The position numbers were made by a program, and so were the translations under genes. DNA of 64,000 bases from Ariolimax columbianus (Eukaryota > Mollusca > Gastropoda > Stylommatophora > Arionidae): contig JAVGWX010000011.1 in assembly GCA_036924085.1 (NCBI GenBank), positions 15,459,608-15,523,607 of the forward strand, read 5' to 3'. Below the pieces are notes generated by a model, which worked only from the letters and a program-made list of their open reading frames with translations, ran no database searches and was not told where the DNA came from. Positions 55,085 to 64,000 of this stretch are shown one piece after another (the first letter of the stretch is position 1; each line of letters begins with the position of its first letter).

Positions 55085-55880
55085 GATGTAGTTTAATGTA
55101 GATAGATGTAAGTCATCCCCATGGTTTATTTTACCAGTATGAAATATAGTTACAGGATGGGAGGTAACGATATTAGCGAGTTAGAAAAGGAAGGGGACCT
55201 AGGTATTATAATAGATCACACAGGTACTGTGAGTGCAAAAGTTCCGGCAAAAGAGACAAAGGCAAATGCAATGTCAGGTATGAGAAAAAGAAATATTAAA
55301 CAAAGAAGCAAAGAAGTGTAAAACAGTGTATAACTGTATAACGCATTAATTAGACCTAGATTGGAGTACTGTTTTGAGGTGTGGAGTTCTTATCCTAAAG
55401 AAAATGTAATCATGCTGGAAACGATTTTTAAAAAGAGCTATCAAACCATGTGGATTCTGGAATAATAGTTATGAGGAAAGAGACACTGGCCTACAGTGTC
55501 TAGAAAAGAGAAGAATTCGAGGTGGTGTAATACAGGTCTAGTGTCTAGAAAAGAGACGAATTCGAGGTGATTAACACAAGCCTTTACGAAAAACAAGGAT
55601 AAGGATACATTAGACTTTAACAAGTTTTGTCCAAGTACAGCCGGACTGCAAGAACAAAAGGGCATAGATACAAATTAAATGCAGAAAGTTCTACATTATA
55701 TATTATTTTACATTTCTTTAGTCAGATAGTGGTACTTTCGTGGAAAGCATTGTCACAAGAAATAGAAGCGCAGGGTTAGTTAATGCATTCAAGAACAGAT
55801 TAGGCAGATATAGTAACTTTTCGATCAAGTTATGTAAAAGAAAATGGTTGAATACAGACTATGCAGTCTTCTAAATCAGA
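55085..55880 (+). pseudogene. CR1-like LINE, RT thumb to 3' end
   Basis: YRMGGNDISELEKEGDLGII (about 55149) followed by SKEVxxxLYNALIRPRLEYC with frame breaks, QKRRIRG-like segments (EKRRIRGG at 55504), KDTLDFNKFC and a final VNAFKNRLGRYS (55784). This order (Y-x-M-x-x-x-x-L-x-x-x-x-x-E-x-D-L-G, LEYC, LEKRRIRGDL, NxFKxxLD) is typical of the CR1-group RT C-terminus. A local duplication (TGTCTAGAAAAGAGAAGAAT at 55496 and again near 55542) is present. It is inactive. Confidence 0.75.
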
Positions 55881-56032
55881 AAATTTACGTTAAGCCTGTG
55901 CATTAGACACCCATGGTGTATGTGTTATATCACGTATCACGTCTAAGGCGGATTGTCCTTTACAGTAATATCAGACCGTGTTGAAATACAGAAGACAGAG
56001 CTACACCAAACTCACTGGGCGCCACTCGCATA

Positions 56033-56125
56033 TACTATATATATATATATATATATTTATACACACACACATACACATACACACACATACATACACTTGC
56101 ACACGCATACTCACACACAGGCACA
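56033..56125. repeat. (TA)n then (CA)n compound microsatellite
   Basis: TATATATA for about 25 bp grading into ACACACATACACATACAC. Confidence 0.9.
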
Positions 56126-56129
56126 TACC

Positions 56130-56500
56130 CGTGCGACAGAGAACTGTAGTTAATTATTCCAAATTTTCATATTTGAAAATAAGAAATCCAGTAAAGCGAT
56201 TTTTTTAAAAAATCTTAATGATCTGTAACAATTTTTTATTAAATAATTGATATTTGTGGAATTTGAATCAGAACAAAGTAATTTGTACGATTTATAAATA
56301 TAAGATCTTTTCACCACGAAACATTAAGACGTCGTGTAGTTTTTTATAGAATGCAAAATATCTTCAAGAGAAGCAATACGATTTTCTGAACATCTGAGTG
56401 GCGCTCAATACGGGGATCAAATCGATCCACATCTCGTCAGCGATGCTGCCTTGAAGATATTATGTTTCAAGGGAACGCTACATAGAAGAGATGTTTACTA
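56130..56500. other. Unassigned AT-rich sequence
   Basis: No structure recognised. Confidence 0.4.
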
Positions 56501-56504
56501 CATT

Positions 56505-57135
56505 GTTCCTGAGCCTGACGCCACGTCCTGGAGAGTATGTTGTGTCTGAGACTGACGCCACGTCCTGGAGAGTATGTTGTGTCTGAGACTGACGCCACGT
56601 CCTGGAGAGTATGTTGTACCTCAGCCTGACGCCACGTCCTGGAGAGTATGTTGTACCTCAGCCTGACGACACGTCCTGGAGAGTATGTTGTACCTCAGCC
56701 TGACGACACGTCCTGGAGAGTATGTTGTACGTTAGCCTGACGACACGTCCTGGAGAGTATGTTGTGCCTGGGTCTGACGCCCCGTCCTGGACAGTATATT
56801 GTGCCTCGGTCTGACGCACGTCCTGGACAGTATGTTGTGCCTGGGTCTGACGCCACGTCCTGGACAATATGTTGTCCCTGAGCTGACGCCACGTCCTGGA
56901 CAGTATGTTGAGCCTGAGCCTGACGCCACGTCCTGGACAATATGTTGTGCCTATGTCTGACGCCACGTCCTGGACAATATGTTGTGCCTATGTCTGACGC
57001 CACGTCCTGGACAATATGTTGTGCCTATGTCTGACGCCACCTCCTGGACAATATGTTGTGCCTGAGTCTGACGCCACGTCCTGGACAGTATGTTGTGCCT
57101 GGGTCTGACGCAACGACCTGGACAGTATGATGTGT
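56505..57135. repeat. Minisatellite, 37-bp unit, about 17 copies
   Basis: Units of CTGACGCCACGTCCTGGAGA plus GTATGTTGTACCTCAGC. Two subfamilies are ordered: GGAGAGTATG units at the left and GGACAATATG or GGACAGTATG units at the right. Confidence 0.92.
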
Positions 57136-57177
57136 CTGACTCGATCAGCATCTCTGTTCCCTTGCTTTCTATAGCAG

Positions 57178-57320
57178 ACAGTGGTGTAACGAACGTGAAA
57201 ATAAAAGAAATTTGTTTGGGCGGGAATTTGTTTATAGGAAATGTGAGTTGCGCAAGTCAACCTCACTGTGTTGTCCTCAACTATCCTGCCTCAGTGGAAA
57301 GACAAAGTGAAGAAAACTGA
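57178..57320 (+). other. Possible cryptic or decayed exon
   Basis: An acceptor-like TTCCCTTGCTTTCTATAGCAG ends at 57177. A phase-1 open stretch follows (SGVTNVKIKEICLGGNLFIG then NVSCASQPHCVVLNYPASVE), ending in TGA at 57318 without a convincing donor. Its Cys/Gly pattern is vaguely Ig-like. It could be an alternative last exon of the gene starting at 45657, a decayed exon, or chance. Confidence 0.22.
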
Positions 57321-57324
57321 GGGC

Positions 57325-57650
57325 AGAAGAGGATGAATATTTTTCTAGTTTTTCTCCCACAACCTTTTCTTTGATCATGTATCCCACAATACAGTGAGGA
57401 CAGAAAACGAACAACTGAAAGCATAGTTTTCTAATCATTCTTATCATACATAGATAATTCGGCTTATCCGAAACCAACAGGAGACAGGTTGTACCCCTAG
57501 AACATGAGACAGAGGACAGTGAAGATGCACTGCAGATGACCTTCAATAAAGATATAGTAGCGTACATATTAAATACGGTCATTTGAACTATATGGTATTC
57601 GTATATGATGTCAAGGTATGTTAAGCGGTTTTGAATACACATGGCATAAG
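57325..57650. other. Unassigned
   Basis: No structure recognised. Confidence 0.4.
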
Positions 57651-57667
57651 TATTGATTGATGGACAG

Positions 57668-58026
57668 GGATCAAGATGCTGAGCAGCACATGAGCTGCAG
57701 TGGTCAGCGACCCATAGCTGGCTGCTAACGTCAGGGCCAGCTAACCAGAGCTGCCAAGACCCTTCTACACCTCCATGCGGTGATCCTGAATAACAGGCTG
57801 CAGCAGGGCAGACTGGCTAAGGAGAAGGGATCGAAGAGGGAATGTTAACCCGGTACTCAAAAATGCTTGCTGAAGTCGGAGTGTTGGACCGAAAGGTGCA
57901 AATATCGCAGCCAATCTGTTAACTACGACACAACGCATTCCGTTCTCTGGACTACATTCTGCTACTTAAGCCCTTTCAATGTTTGGTAGCGGGAGATTAA
58001 GAACGAACGAAGAAGAGGAAGAAGAA
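57668..58026 (+). mobile_element. SINE1 family copy (full length)
   Basis: A 13-bp perfect target-site duplication GATTGATGGACAG (57655-57667 and 58027-58039). The tail is GAAGAAGAGGAAGAAGAA. Confidence 0.9.
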
Positions 58027-58039
58027 GATTGATGGACAG

Positions 58040-58970
58040 AAAGATAGTAAAGAGAATCCTAAAAAGTAAACACAGTGCCCCACCAATTGGCAACGATACT
58101 GAAACATCTAATTGTAGTTATGTCCACTAAACAGACGCTGATAAACACATTGATCATTCCTACATTATGGTATCAGTGTCAAACATGACCACTACTAGAA
58201 TGGCACAAAGGTAAGATCGAGACTTTTAGGAATCTAGGTAAGAAATGCAGCAGGAAAAACAATTCGAGACATAATCCTTAACAGTGCGCGTAGGAATATA
58301 GTGGGGACTACACCGGTTAACTACTATATTGAAGCACAGTGAGTAGAGTGGTTTGGTCATTTGACAAGATTGCACTATGAACAATCTGGAGTTAAATCAT
58401 TCTACGGGATCAAGATGCTGAGCAGCGCATGAGCTGCAGTGGTCAGCGACTCATAGATGACTGCTAGCATCAGGGCCAGCGAACGAGAGCTGCCAAGACC
58501 CTTATACACCTCCTTGCGGTGATCTTGGATAGCAGGCTGCAGCAGGGCAGACTGGCTAAGGAGAATGGATCGAAGAGGGAATGCTAACCTGTTACTCAAA
58601 AAATGATTGCTGAAGTCGGATTTGTTGGACCGAAAGGTGCAAATATGACAGTAAAGCTGTAAACTACGACACAACGCATTCCGTTCTCTGCACTACATTC
58701 TGCTACTTAAGCCAGTTCATGGTTTGGTAGCTGGAGATTGAGAACGAACGAATCGAAGCCAAGCCAAATCATTCTACATGAAGGTATCAGGTTCTTGAGC
58801 AAGGGGTCGGCCACGGCCGTGTTGGGTTGAGGGGAACAAGGAAACACTTCAAAAGTCCAACATGTCGACTACACAAGCCTCGCATCTAGCGCAAACCAAC
58901 ATCTACGCATACCTCCTTTCTGTGACACTATGACAAGTAGGACAAATAAAAGAGAAGATAAGGGCTAGTC
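58040..58970 (+). pseudogene. LINE C-terminal fragment split by a SINE1
   Basis: The left part (58040-58405) carries INTLIIPTLWYQCQT, then a shifted NYYIE and WFGHLTRLHYEQ-like frame. The right part (58766-58970) carries the basic end of the ORF (RARGRPRxxWVEG-like, here heavily frameshifted) and SNMSTTQASHLA. The SINE at 58406-58765 interrupts it. Same family as 48385-48960. Confidence 0.6.
58406..58765 (+). mobile_element. SINE1 family copy (full length), nested in a LINE
   Basis: A 12-bp target-site duplication AAATCATTCTAC (58394-58405 and 58766-58777). The tail is CGAATCGAAGCCAAGCC, the non-GAA type. Inserted inside the LINE fragment at 58040-58970. Confidence 0.9.
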
Positions 58971-59320
58971 TTATAATTCTGATGTTATTTATTCTTCGCC
59001 ACAAATAAAGCCCATAGATATAGCACGCACACACATAATTCTTTCCGTTTCAGTTAGCTCGGCAGTTAAAATATGGCGTGCTTGTCAAATGCCGGTTTGC
59101 GTGCACATCGCCATGTCAACCTTTGGGACAACTATGTAGGATAATGATAAAGGCATATTTATCCGTTTAATAGTCACATTTTTTGTTATCTGGAAAAAAT
59201 AAAATTGCATTTGTCAGATAGTGCGGTTGAGAAAACATCGCTTGAAACGTCGTTGATGAGGACGGGGAGGGGGGGGGGGGTAGGGGGGTGGATATGGAGT
59301 AGGATACTTTCTTTACTTGT
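58971..59320. other. Unassigned, with a G-rich run at about 59260-59290
   Basis: GGGGAGGGGGGGGGGG followed by TAGGGGGGTGG; otherwise no structure. Confidence 0.5.
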
Positions 59321-59725
59321 TGTCTATTAATCCCTATATATAACTACAACAGCTGTTTCCTAGATTTGTATTCTCTATTTTTAACTACATCAACTGTTTA
59401 CTAGACTATTATTCCCTATCTATAACTACATCAACTGTTTACTAGACTATTATTCCCTATCTATAACTACATCAACTGCTCACTAGACTATTATTCCCTA
59501 TCTATAACTCCATCAACTGTTTACTAGACTATTATTGCCTATCTATAACTACATTAACTGCTCACTAGACTAGTATTCCTTATCTATAACTACATTAACT
59601 GTTTACTATACTATTATACCTTGTCTATAACTACATGAACTGTTTACTAGACTATTATTCCTTATTTATAACTACATTAACTGTTTACTAAACGTTTATA
59701 CCCCATCTATAACTGTGCAAACTTT
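59321..59725. repeat. Minisatellite, about 41-bp unit, 9 copies
   Basis: Units of CTATCTATAACTACATCAAC plus TGTTTACTAGACTATTATTCC, with moderate divergence. Confidence 0.9.
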
Positions 59726-59795
59726 GTACCAATCATGCTACCGTAGCATTAACAATGTCAACTCTTATTCATTCAACCTTGTCTACCTGATCTCT

Positions 59796-60870
59796 AGAAA
59801 TGTCATTTATTCACCAACGATGTCTGTCCTAACCTTATGGATATAAACTATTCACCATGTCTGTCCTAACCCTATGGATATAAACTATTCACCAACCATG
59901 TCTGTCCAAACGCTATCGATATAAACTATTCACCAACCATGTCTGTCCTAACGCTTTCGATATAAACTATTCACCAACCATGTATATCCTAACCCTATGG
60001 ATATAAACTATTCATCAACCATGTCTGTCATAACGCTATCGATATAAACTATTCACCAACCATGTCTGTCTAACCCTATGGATATAAACTATTCACCAGC
60101 CATGTCTGTCGTAACCCTATCGATATAAACTATTCACCATGTCTGTCCTAACCCTATCGATATAAACTATTCACCAGCCATGTCTGTTCTAACCCTATCG
60201 ATATAAACCATTCACCATGTCTGTCCTAACCCTAGCGATATAAACTATTCACCAGCCATGTCTGTCCTAACCCTATCGATATAAACTATTCACCATGTCT
60301 GTCCTAACCCTATCGATATAAACTATTCACCATGTCTGTCCTAACCCTATCGATATAAACTATTCACCAACCATGTCTGTCCTAACACTATCGAAATAAA
60401 CTATTCACCAACCATGTCTGTCCTAACACTATCGATATAAACTATTCACCAACCATGTCTGTCGTAACCCTATAGATATAAACTATTCACCATGTCTGTC
60501 CTAACCCTATGGATATAAACTATTCACCAACCATGTCTGTCCTAACGCTATCAATATAAACTATTCACCAACCATGTCTGTCCTAACGCTATCGATATAA
60601 ACTATTCACCAACCATGTCTGTCCTAACGCTATAGATATAAACTATTCACCAACCATGTATATCCTAACCCAATGGGTATAAACTATTCACCAACCATGT
60701 CTGTCCTAACGCTATCGATATAAACTATTCACCAACAATGTCTGTCCTAACCCTATAAATATAGACTATTCACCAACCATTATTTCCTAACCCTATGTAT
60801 ATAAACTATTTACCAACCATGTCTGTCCTAACCCTATGGATGTAAACTATTTACCAACCCCGTCTACTTT
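59796..60870. repeat. Minisatellite, 42-bp unit (with a 38-bp variant), about 26 copies
   Basis: Units of TAAACTATTCACCAACCATG plus TCTGTCCTAACCCTATCGATA. A recurrent variant lacks the AACC or AGCC before ATGTC, making 38-bp units. The CCTAACCC word is part of the unit and not telomeric DNA. Confidence 0.93.
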
Positions 60871-61205
60871 AACACCAACATCATCAACAGCTTAACAAAC
60901 ATGAATACCTTTAACCTATCAATGACAACATTTGAACCGTAACAATGTCAACTATTAAAAATATTTGAAGCCTAACGCTGCCAAGTTCTTGCAAAAAGGA
61001 GTTAATCCTACATTATTTATATTGTATCCTGTTCTTGCTAATAGAGGCCACTCGTACTGAGGTAATTTAACGTTTCTTTCGTGATGGGTTAAATTTGCTC
61101 TATTTACATCTTAAGAAGTACTTTACAAAATGTGCCAGGATCGTTCTGGCTGCAGTGCAATGCAATACTTCTCTGTAAGCTCATAATTGTAGTACCACCA
61201 TTCAG
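60871..61205. other. Unassigned
   Basis: No structure recognised. Confidence 0.4.
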
Positions 61206-61208
61206 TTG

Positions 61209-61790
61209 AAATGTCGGTGTGGTCGAACGGTAATGCACTCTTCTCTCAAAGGGATGAACGAAACGGCCGGCAATCGAATCCCTCAAGTTTCAAGCGACAC
61301 AAGATCTCAAGGGAATTAGGATCAGAGTGTCTGCATCATGATTTATCTCCAGTCGTCTTGACTTATTTCTTGTCACTAGGCCAAAGAAGATCGAGACTAG
61401 AATTTTTTTTTTTTTTTGTGTTCGCGTTATTTCTCTAATCCCAAAGGCGGTGTGCGTTGGACTGCGGTTTTTATTTTGCGCCTGTTGACCCAGTGCATCC
61501 GACTTCAGCATGCATTTTATGTACGTTCCTGCTTCCTCCTACATTTTCTAAGGGTTTGCTTCCCCAGGGTAACAGCCGGTGCTGTGATGGGGATCGAACC
61601 CAGCACCTTCTGGTTGTGAGCCGTGTCACTTAACCACTAGCCCACGCCGTCCCCTAGACAGTGAGGTTGATGACCCGCGCAGTTTTTCCTCACTATAATC
61701 CAAATTCAGCACAAGGTACATCATCAAGTCCAAACCGTCTGATGATGTCCCGATCATCACACGCGATGGCAACCTACTAATGCATGTGTT
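61209..61790 (+). mobile_element. SINE4 (tRNA-derived head), interrupted by SINE3
   Basis: The head GTCGGTGTGGTCGAACGGTA has an A-box-like TGGTCGAACGG. GGCAATCGAATCCC fits a B box about 55 bp later. The body matches 28300-28510 in two pieces, 61310-61395 and 61656-61790, with the SINE3 between them. Confidence 0.65.
61398..61655 (-). mobile_element. SINE3 (tRNA-derived head), copy 2
   Basis: Sense strand from 61655: GGGGACGGCGTGGGCTAGTG, A box TGGGCTAGTGG, B box GGTTCGATCCC, both close to consensus. Body: AAAATGCATGCTGAAGTCGG then ATGCACTGGGTCAACAGGCG. It ends in an A-rich tail (T14 at 61399-61414 on the + strand). The best preserved copy, nested in SINE4. Confidence 0.88.
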
Positions 61791-61794
61791 ATTG

Positions 61795-62190
61795 AACACC
61801 CAAGTGAATCATAATAGACGACTGAAGATGGTTGTCCTAGTAGTCTAGCAAACACCAACATTTTTAACAACTGCAATGAAAGCTCTTCAAATTGTTGCTT
61901 GCTTGTTTCCTGTAAAAAGAATGGTAATTTTGACCGTATGCTATATTTCATGCAAATAGACGAATCAGTTTATTAGTCATTCAATCAAAAAATAAATAAT
62001 TAAGTACATAAAAAAATAAATCAGTCAAGCAATCGATCAATCATTCAATGTCATTCAATCATTCAAAGTAATAATTGGGGGAAATGAACGAGAGATAGTT
62101 CGGTAATCAGTATTTAATTCGTTCAGTTTCAATGTACAAATAGTATATGGAAAAAAAAATATTGACTTAGCTATATCTTTTCCTGCACAT
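61795..62190. other. Unassigned, short CAATCATTCAAT words near 62030-62060
   Basis: AT-rich; nothing else is recognisable. Confidence 0.4.
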
Positions 62191-62199
62191 CTTTTTATG

Positions 62200-62320
62200 C
62201 ACGTGGAAGTAAGCTGTGTTACAGCAGCCTGATCAACGAGGTGGGGTTCAACACTTTATCCTCAAAGCAGTGAGCCAATTAGAAGTCTCGCATTTTACTA
62301 TATCCAGGAAAAGTAATGCC
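62200..62320 (+). repeat. Composite repeat family C, core fragment
   Basis: CAGCAGCCTGATCAACGAGG then TGGGGTTCAACACTTTATCC and AAGCAGTGAGCC aligns to the middle of the family C core. Confidence 0.4.
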
Positions 62321-62514
62321 CACATTATAGTACGCTTCTGGATAAGGAAGAGCCACATTTAATTCGATACTGCTTCGAATATTATATGCAGAGGCGAACC
62401 TACGCATCCACAGAAATAACACTGGAATCGGGCCTGCATATGAACTACACAAGAGTGAAGTTTATACAAGACAATATTGTAGATATAGACATTGGTTTAA
62501 TAACAAGCATTTAT

Positions 62515-62600
62515 AGGTACGGTCAGATACCTTACTTATACGAAAACAGAAACGAAAACTTCGTTACGACTAAAAAGCCTTCATTAGGGGAAACGAACAA
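62515..62600 (-). other. Hammerhead-like motif element, copy 2
   Basis: Minus strand CCTAATGAAGGCTTTTTAGT then CGTAACGAAG, with ...GGTATCTGACC further on as in the 40835 copy. It shares the order of words but has CTAATGA in place of CTGATGA, so it is more decayed. Confidence 0.3.
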
Positions 62601-62819
62601 AAAAAATATGATATAGATGAAGGGATGAACACAAGAAATACAGATAAGAACACATGAAGGTGTAACAAAATGTACTAAGCTGGGTAACACTGGTCTTCTC
62701 ACCTGTGGGCACGTATATAAATATATATACATTACTATGGCAACAAATAAACCAAAAAACGATACTGAATGACATAATACCTTGCAACAGAAGGAGACCG
62801 TAGAGATGATGAACAAGAG

Positions 62820-62950
62820 AAATTACAGAGGTTCAGAGGAAGATAGTGACAGAGGCGGGAGAGCTAGTAAGGGATCGAGTGTCTTACAGATTGACTGTAA
62901 TGAGACCGTCGTCCTGCAATGGGCATGCTACATGATGATAGTAAGGATGC
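62820..62950 (+). pseudogene. Possible LINE 3'-end remnant
   Basis: The stretch GTAATGAGACCGTCGTCCTG then CAATGGGCATGCTACATGAT resembles the 3' end at 6880-6920 (GATGAGAGTGACGTTCTGCA, CACATGCCACATGATGGTG), suggesting the same family. Too short for a firm call. Confidence 0.35.
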
Positions 62951-62955
62951 AGATG

Positions 62956-62956
<1 letters not shown>

Positions 62957-63041
<85 letters not shown>

Positions 63042-63042
63042 T
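62957..63042. repeat. (TA)n microsatellite, about 40 repeats
   Basis: ATATATAT over roughly 85 bp with one G interruption. Confidence 0.97.
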
Positions 63043-63257
63043 TTCAAACGTTTGTTCAATCTGCTTTCTGTGATGGAATGGAATTTCTAAAAAAAAAACG
63101 AAATACAGTCCAATAGCAGTTTCGTTAATCATATTTTCCATGTGGTTGTATGAGAAGTAGTTCGATGAAAATAAATGTGAGAAGATGATAAAAAGACACG
63201 ATTTATTGACATGTTATCCGGTTTAATAAACATATTTTCATCCACTGACTTTCCCAG

Positions 63258-63569
63258 GTGACAGCAATGTATGTGATGTGCCCCCTATTGAGGAAGGGCA
63301 TCAAGGAACAATAGTTTGCAATGCGCCAAGTTCTGCCAGCAGCCTGATTTGGTTCTTGGTAAAGGACGGGAAAGAGATTGCTATATCCTCCTGCAGCGTC
63401 CAGTCGGGATGTACAGATCTGATTGCAGGGTTCCAAGCTACCAATAGCAGTTCTGCAACATTCTACATTAGTGTGCTCAAGATTCTTAACGCTAGTAGAA
63501 CAGATAGCCTTTTCAAGTGCGTCGCCAATGGAGGTGTGGCCGACTTAACATGCAGTATAGAGATTTATG
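63258..63569 (+). CDS. Ig-like domain exon of a secreted or membrane host protein
   Basis: 312 nt, acceptor TGACTTTCCCAG before 63258 and donor GGTAAGTAC at 63570; both ends are phase 1, the symmetrical pattern typical of extracellular Ig exons. The 103 complete codons include DSNVCDVPPIEEGHQGTIVC (first Ig Cys), SLIWFLVKDGKE (core Trp), SFxCxVQSGC (an extra Cys pair), NSSSATFYISVLKILNASR (N-glycosylation sites NSS and NAS) and SLFKCVANGG (second Ig Cys). With the exon at 45657 it would follow a signal peptide directly. Gastropod proteins with an N-terminal Ig region include the FREP family, but nothing here shows a fibrinogen domain; the rest lies beyond the window. Confidence 0.75.
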
Positions 63570-63599
63570 GTAAGTACATTCAATGAGGGGACTGGTTTC

Positions 63600-64000
63600 G
63601 CACATGAGAGGGTGTGAGACAGGGTTGTAAACTCTCCAACTCTTTTCAATATATTCCTTGAGCGAATTATGAGTGAGGCACTTGGAAGTCACGTTGGTAC
63701 TGTCAAGATAGGGGGCCGAACGATTACCAACCTTCGCTTTGCAGATGATATCGACGGGTTGGCGGATTCAGAAGCAGAACTCCATGAATGGGTCAGAAGT
63801 CTCAATGAAACAGCTCTTGACTATGTATAGAGATAAACCCTGGAAAGAAACAATTAATGACCAACAACGTCGAGGGCTTCAACAGCAGGATAGGAGCTAA
63901 TGGTCATCAACTCGAAGTGGTTGACCGTTTTAAATATCTAGGGTCGATTGTCAGTGATGAAGCATCAAAATGTGAGGTGTTGGCCAGAATAGTACATAAA
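63600..64000 (+). pseudogene. LINE RT fragment (continues past the window)
   Basis: VRQGCKLSPTLFNIFLERIM (with one frame break near 63635; motif B) then SHVGTVKIGGRTITNLRFAD and DIDGLADSEAELHE (catalytic FADD, about 63739), then NPGKKQLMTNN and a YLGSIVSDEASKCEVLARIV segment. This is a widespread endonuclease-RT type (RTE/L1-like in my reading). The catalytic pair is intact, but a frame break occurs near 63825. It lies about 30 bp downstream of the Ig exon, in the next intron of the host gene. Confidence 0.75.

Larger units (their letters stand above)
45728..63257 (+). other. Proposed 17.5 kb intron filled with repeats
   Basis: Bounded by GTAAGT at 45728 and by TTTTCATCCACTGACTTTCCCAG before 63258. 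It contains a DDE transposase fossil, LINE fragments, SINE1 copies, nested tRNA-SINEs and five minisatellites. If the two exons are not joined, these are simply intergenic repeats. An extra exon inside is possible (see 57178). Confidence 0.45.

Noticed and set aside
59796..60870. Telomere-derived array because of CCTAACCC words
   Set aside because: The word occurs once per 42-bp unit and is not tandem.

Overview
This is repeat-dominated animal genomic DNA, most likely from a mollusc and probably a gastropod. The 18S rRNA segment at 12538-13777 reads as gastropod-like to me, and the LINE, tRNA-SINE and minisatellite content fits; the exact taxon is inference. There is no bacterial-style operon. 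The one plausible host gene is on the + strand: a candidate signal-peptide exon at 45657-45727 and an immunoglobulin-like exon at 63258-63569. Both junctions are phase 1, separated by a 17.5 kb intron packed with repeats, and the gene continues past the right edge.

Layout. 1-9 kb: mariner relic, minisatellite-bearing element, LINE fragments and SINE1 copies. 9-11.9 kb: a 57-bp array, a tRNA-type SINE and a large GAT-rich 42-bp array. 11.9-19.3 kb: a 7.4 kb insertion in which about 645 bp of probable 5' external transcribed spacer, 1.24 kb of 18S rRNA, tandem monomers that each carry an 18S segment, and a LINE with a near-complete APE-RT-RNase H ORF lie in one orientation. It ends in a (GAA)n tail and is flanked by direct repeats of 362 and 308 bp. 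19.6-27.3 kb: two copies of a different LINE, plus a truncated minus-strand copy of the 15-19 kb LINE. 27.5-30 kb: a 38-bp array, composite elements, SINE1 copies and a 16-bp array. 31-42 kb: another GAA-tailed LINE, a 3 kb truncated LINE copy, tRNA-derived SINEs, a 570-bp polypurine tract, SINE1 and a mariner-derived MITE. 43.8-45.4 kb: 37-bp and 42-bp arrays just upstream of the signal-peptide exon. 45.7-63.3 kb (intron): a DDE transposase fossil, at least six LINE fragments, two SINE1 copies, nested tRNA-SINEs and 17-, 32-, 37-, 41- and 42-bp arrays.

The mobile elements form an apparent network. The I/Nimb-like LINE and the roughly 350-bp SINE1 share a (GAA)n tail, and their 3' junctions recur as ATC or ATTC followed by (TTC)n on the primed strand. 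SINE1 also shares a central domain with a tRNA-headed SINE, which suggests that the LINE machinery mobilises the SINEs. The rRNA-LINE chimera shows the same 3' junction, so it looks like a target-primed event in which reverse transcription ran from LINE RNA into pre-rRNA sequence. All boundaries and alignments were made by eye.
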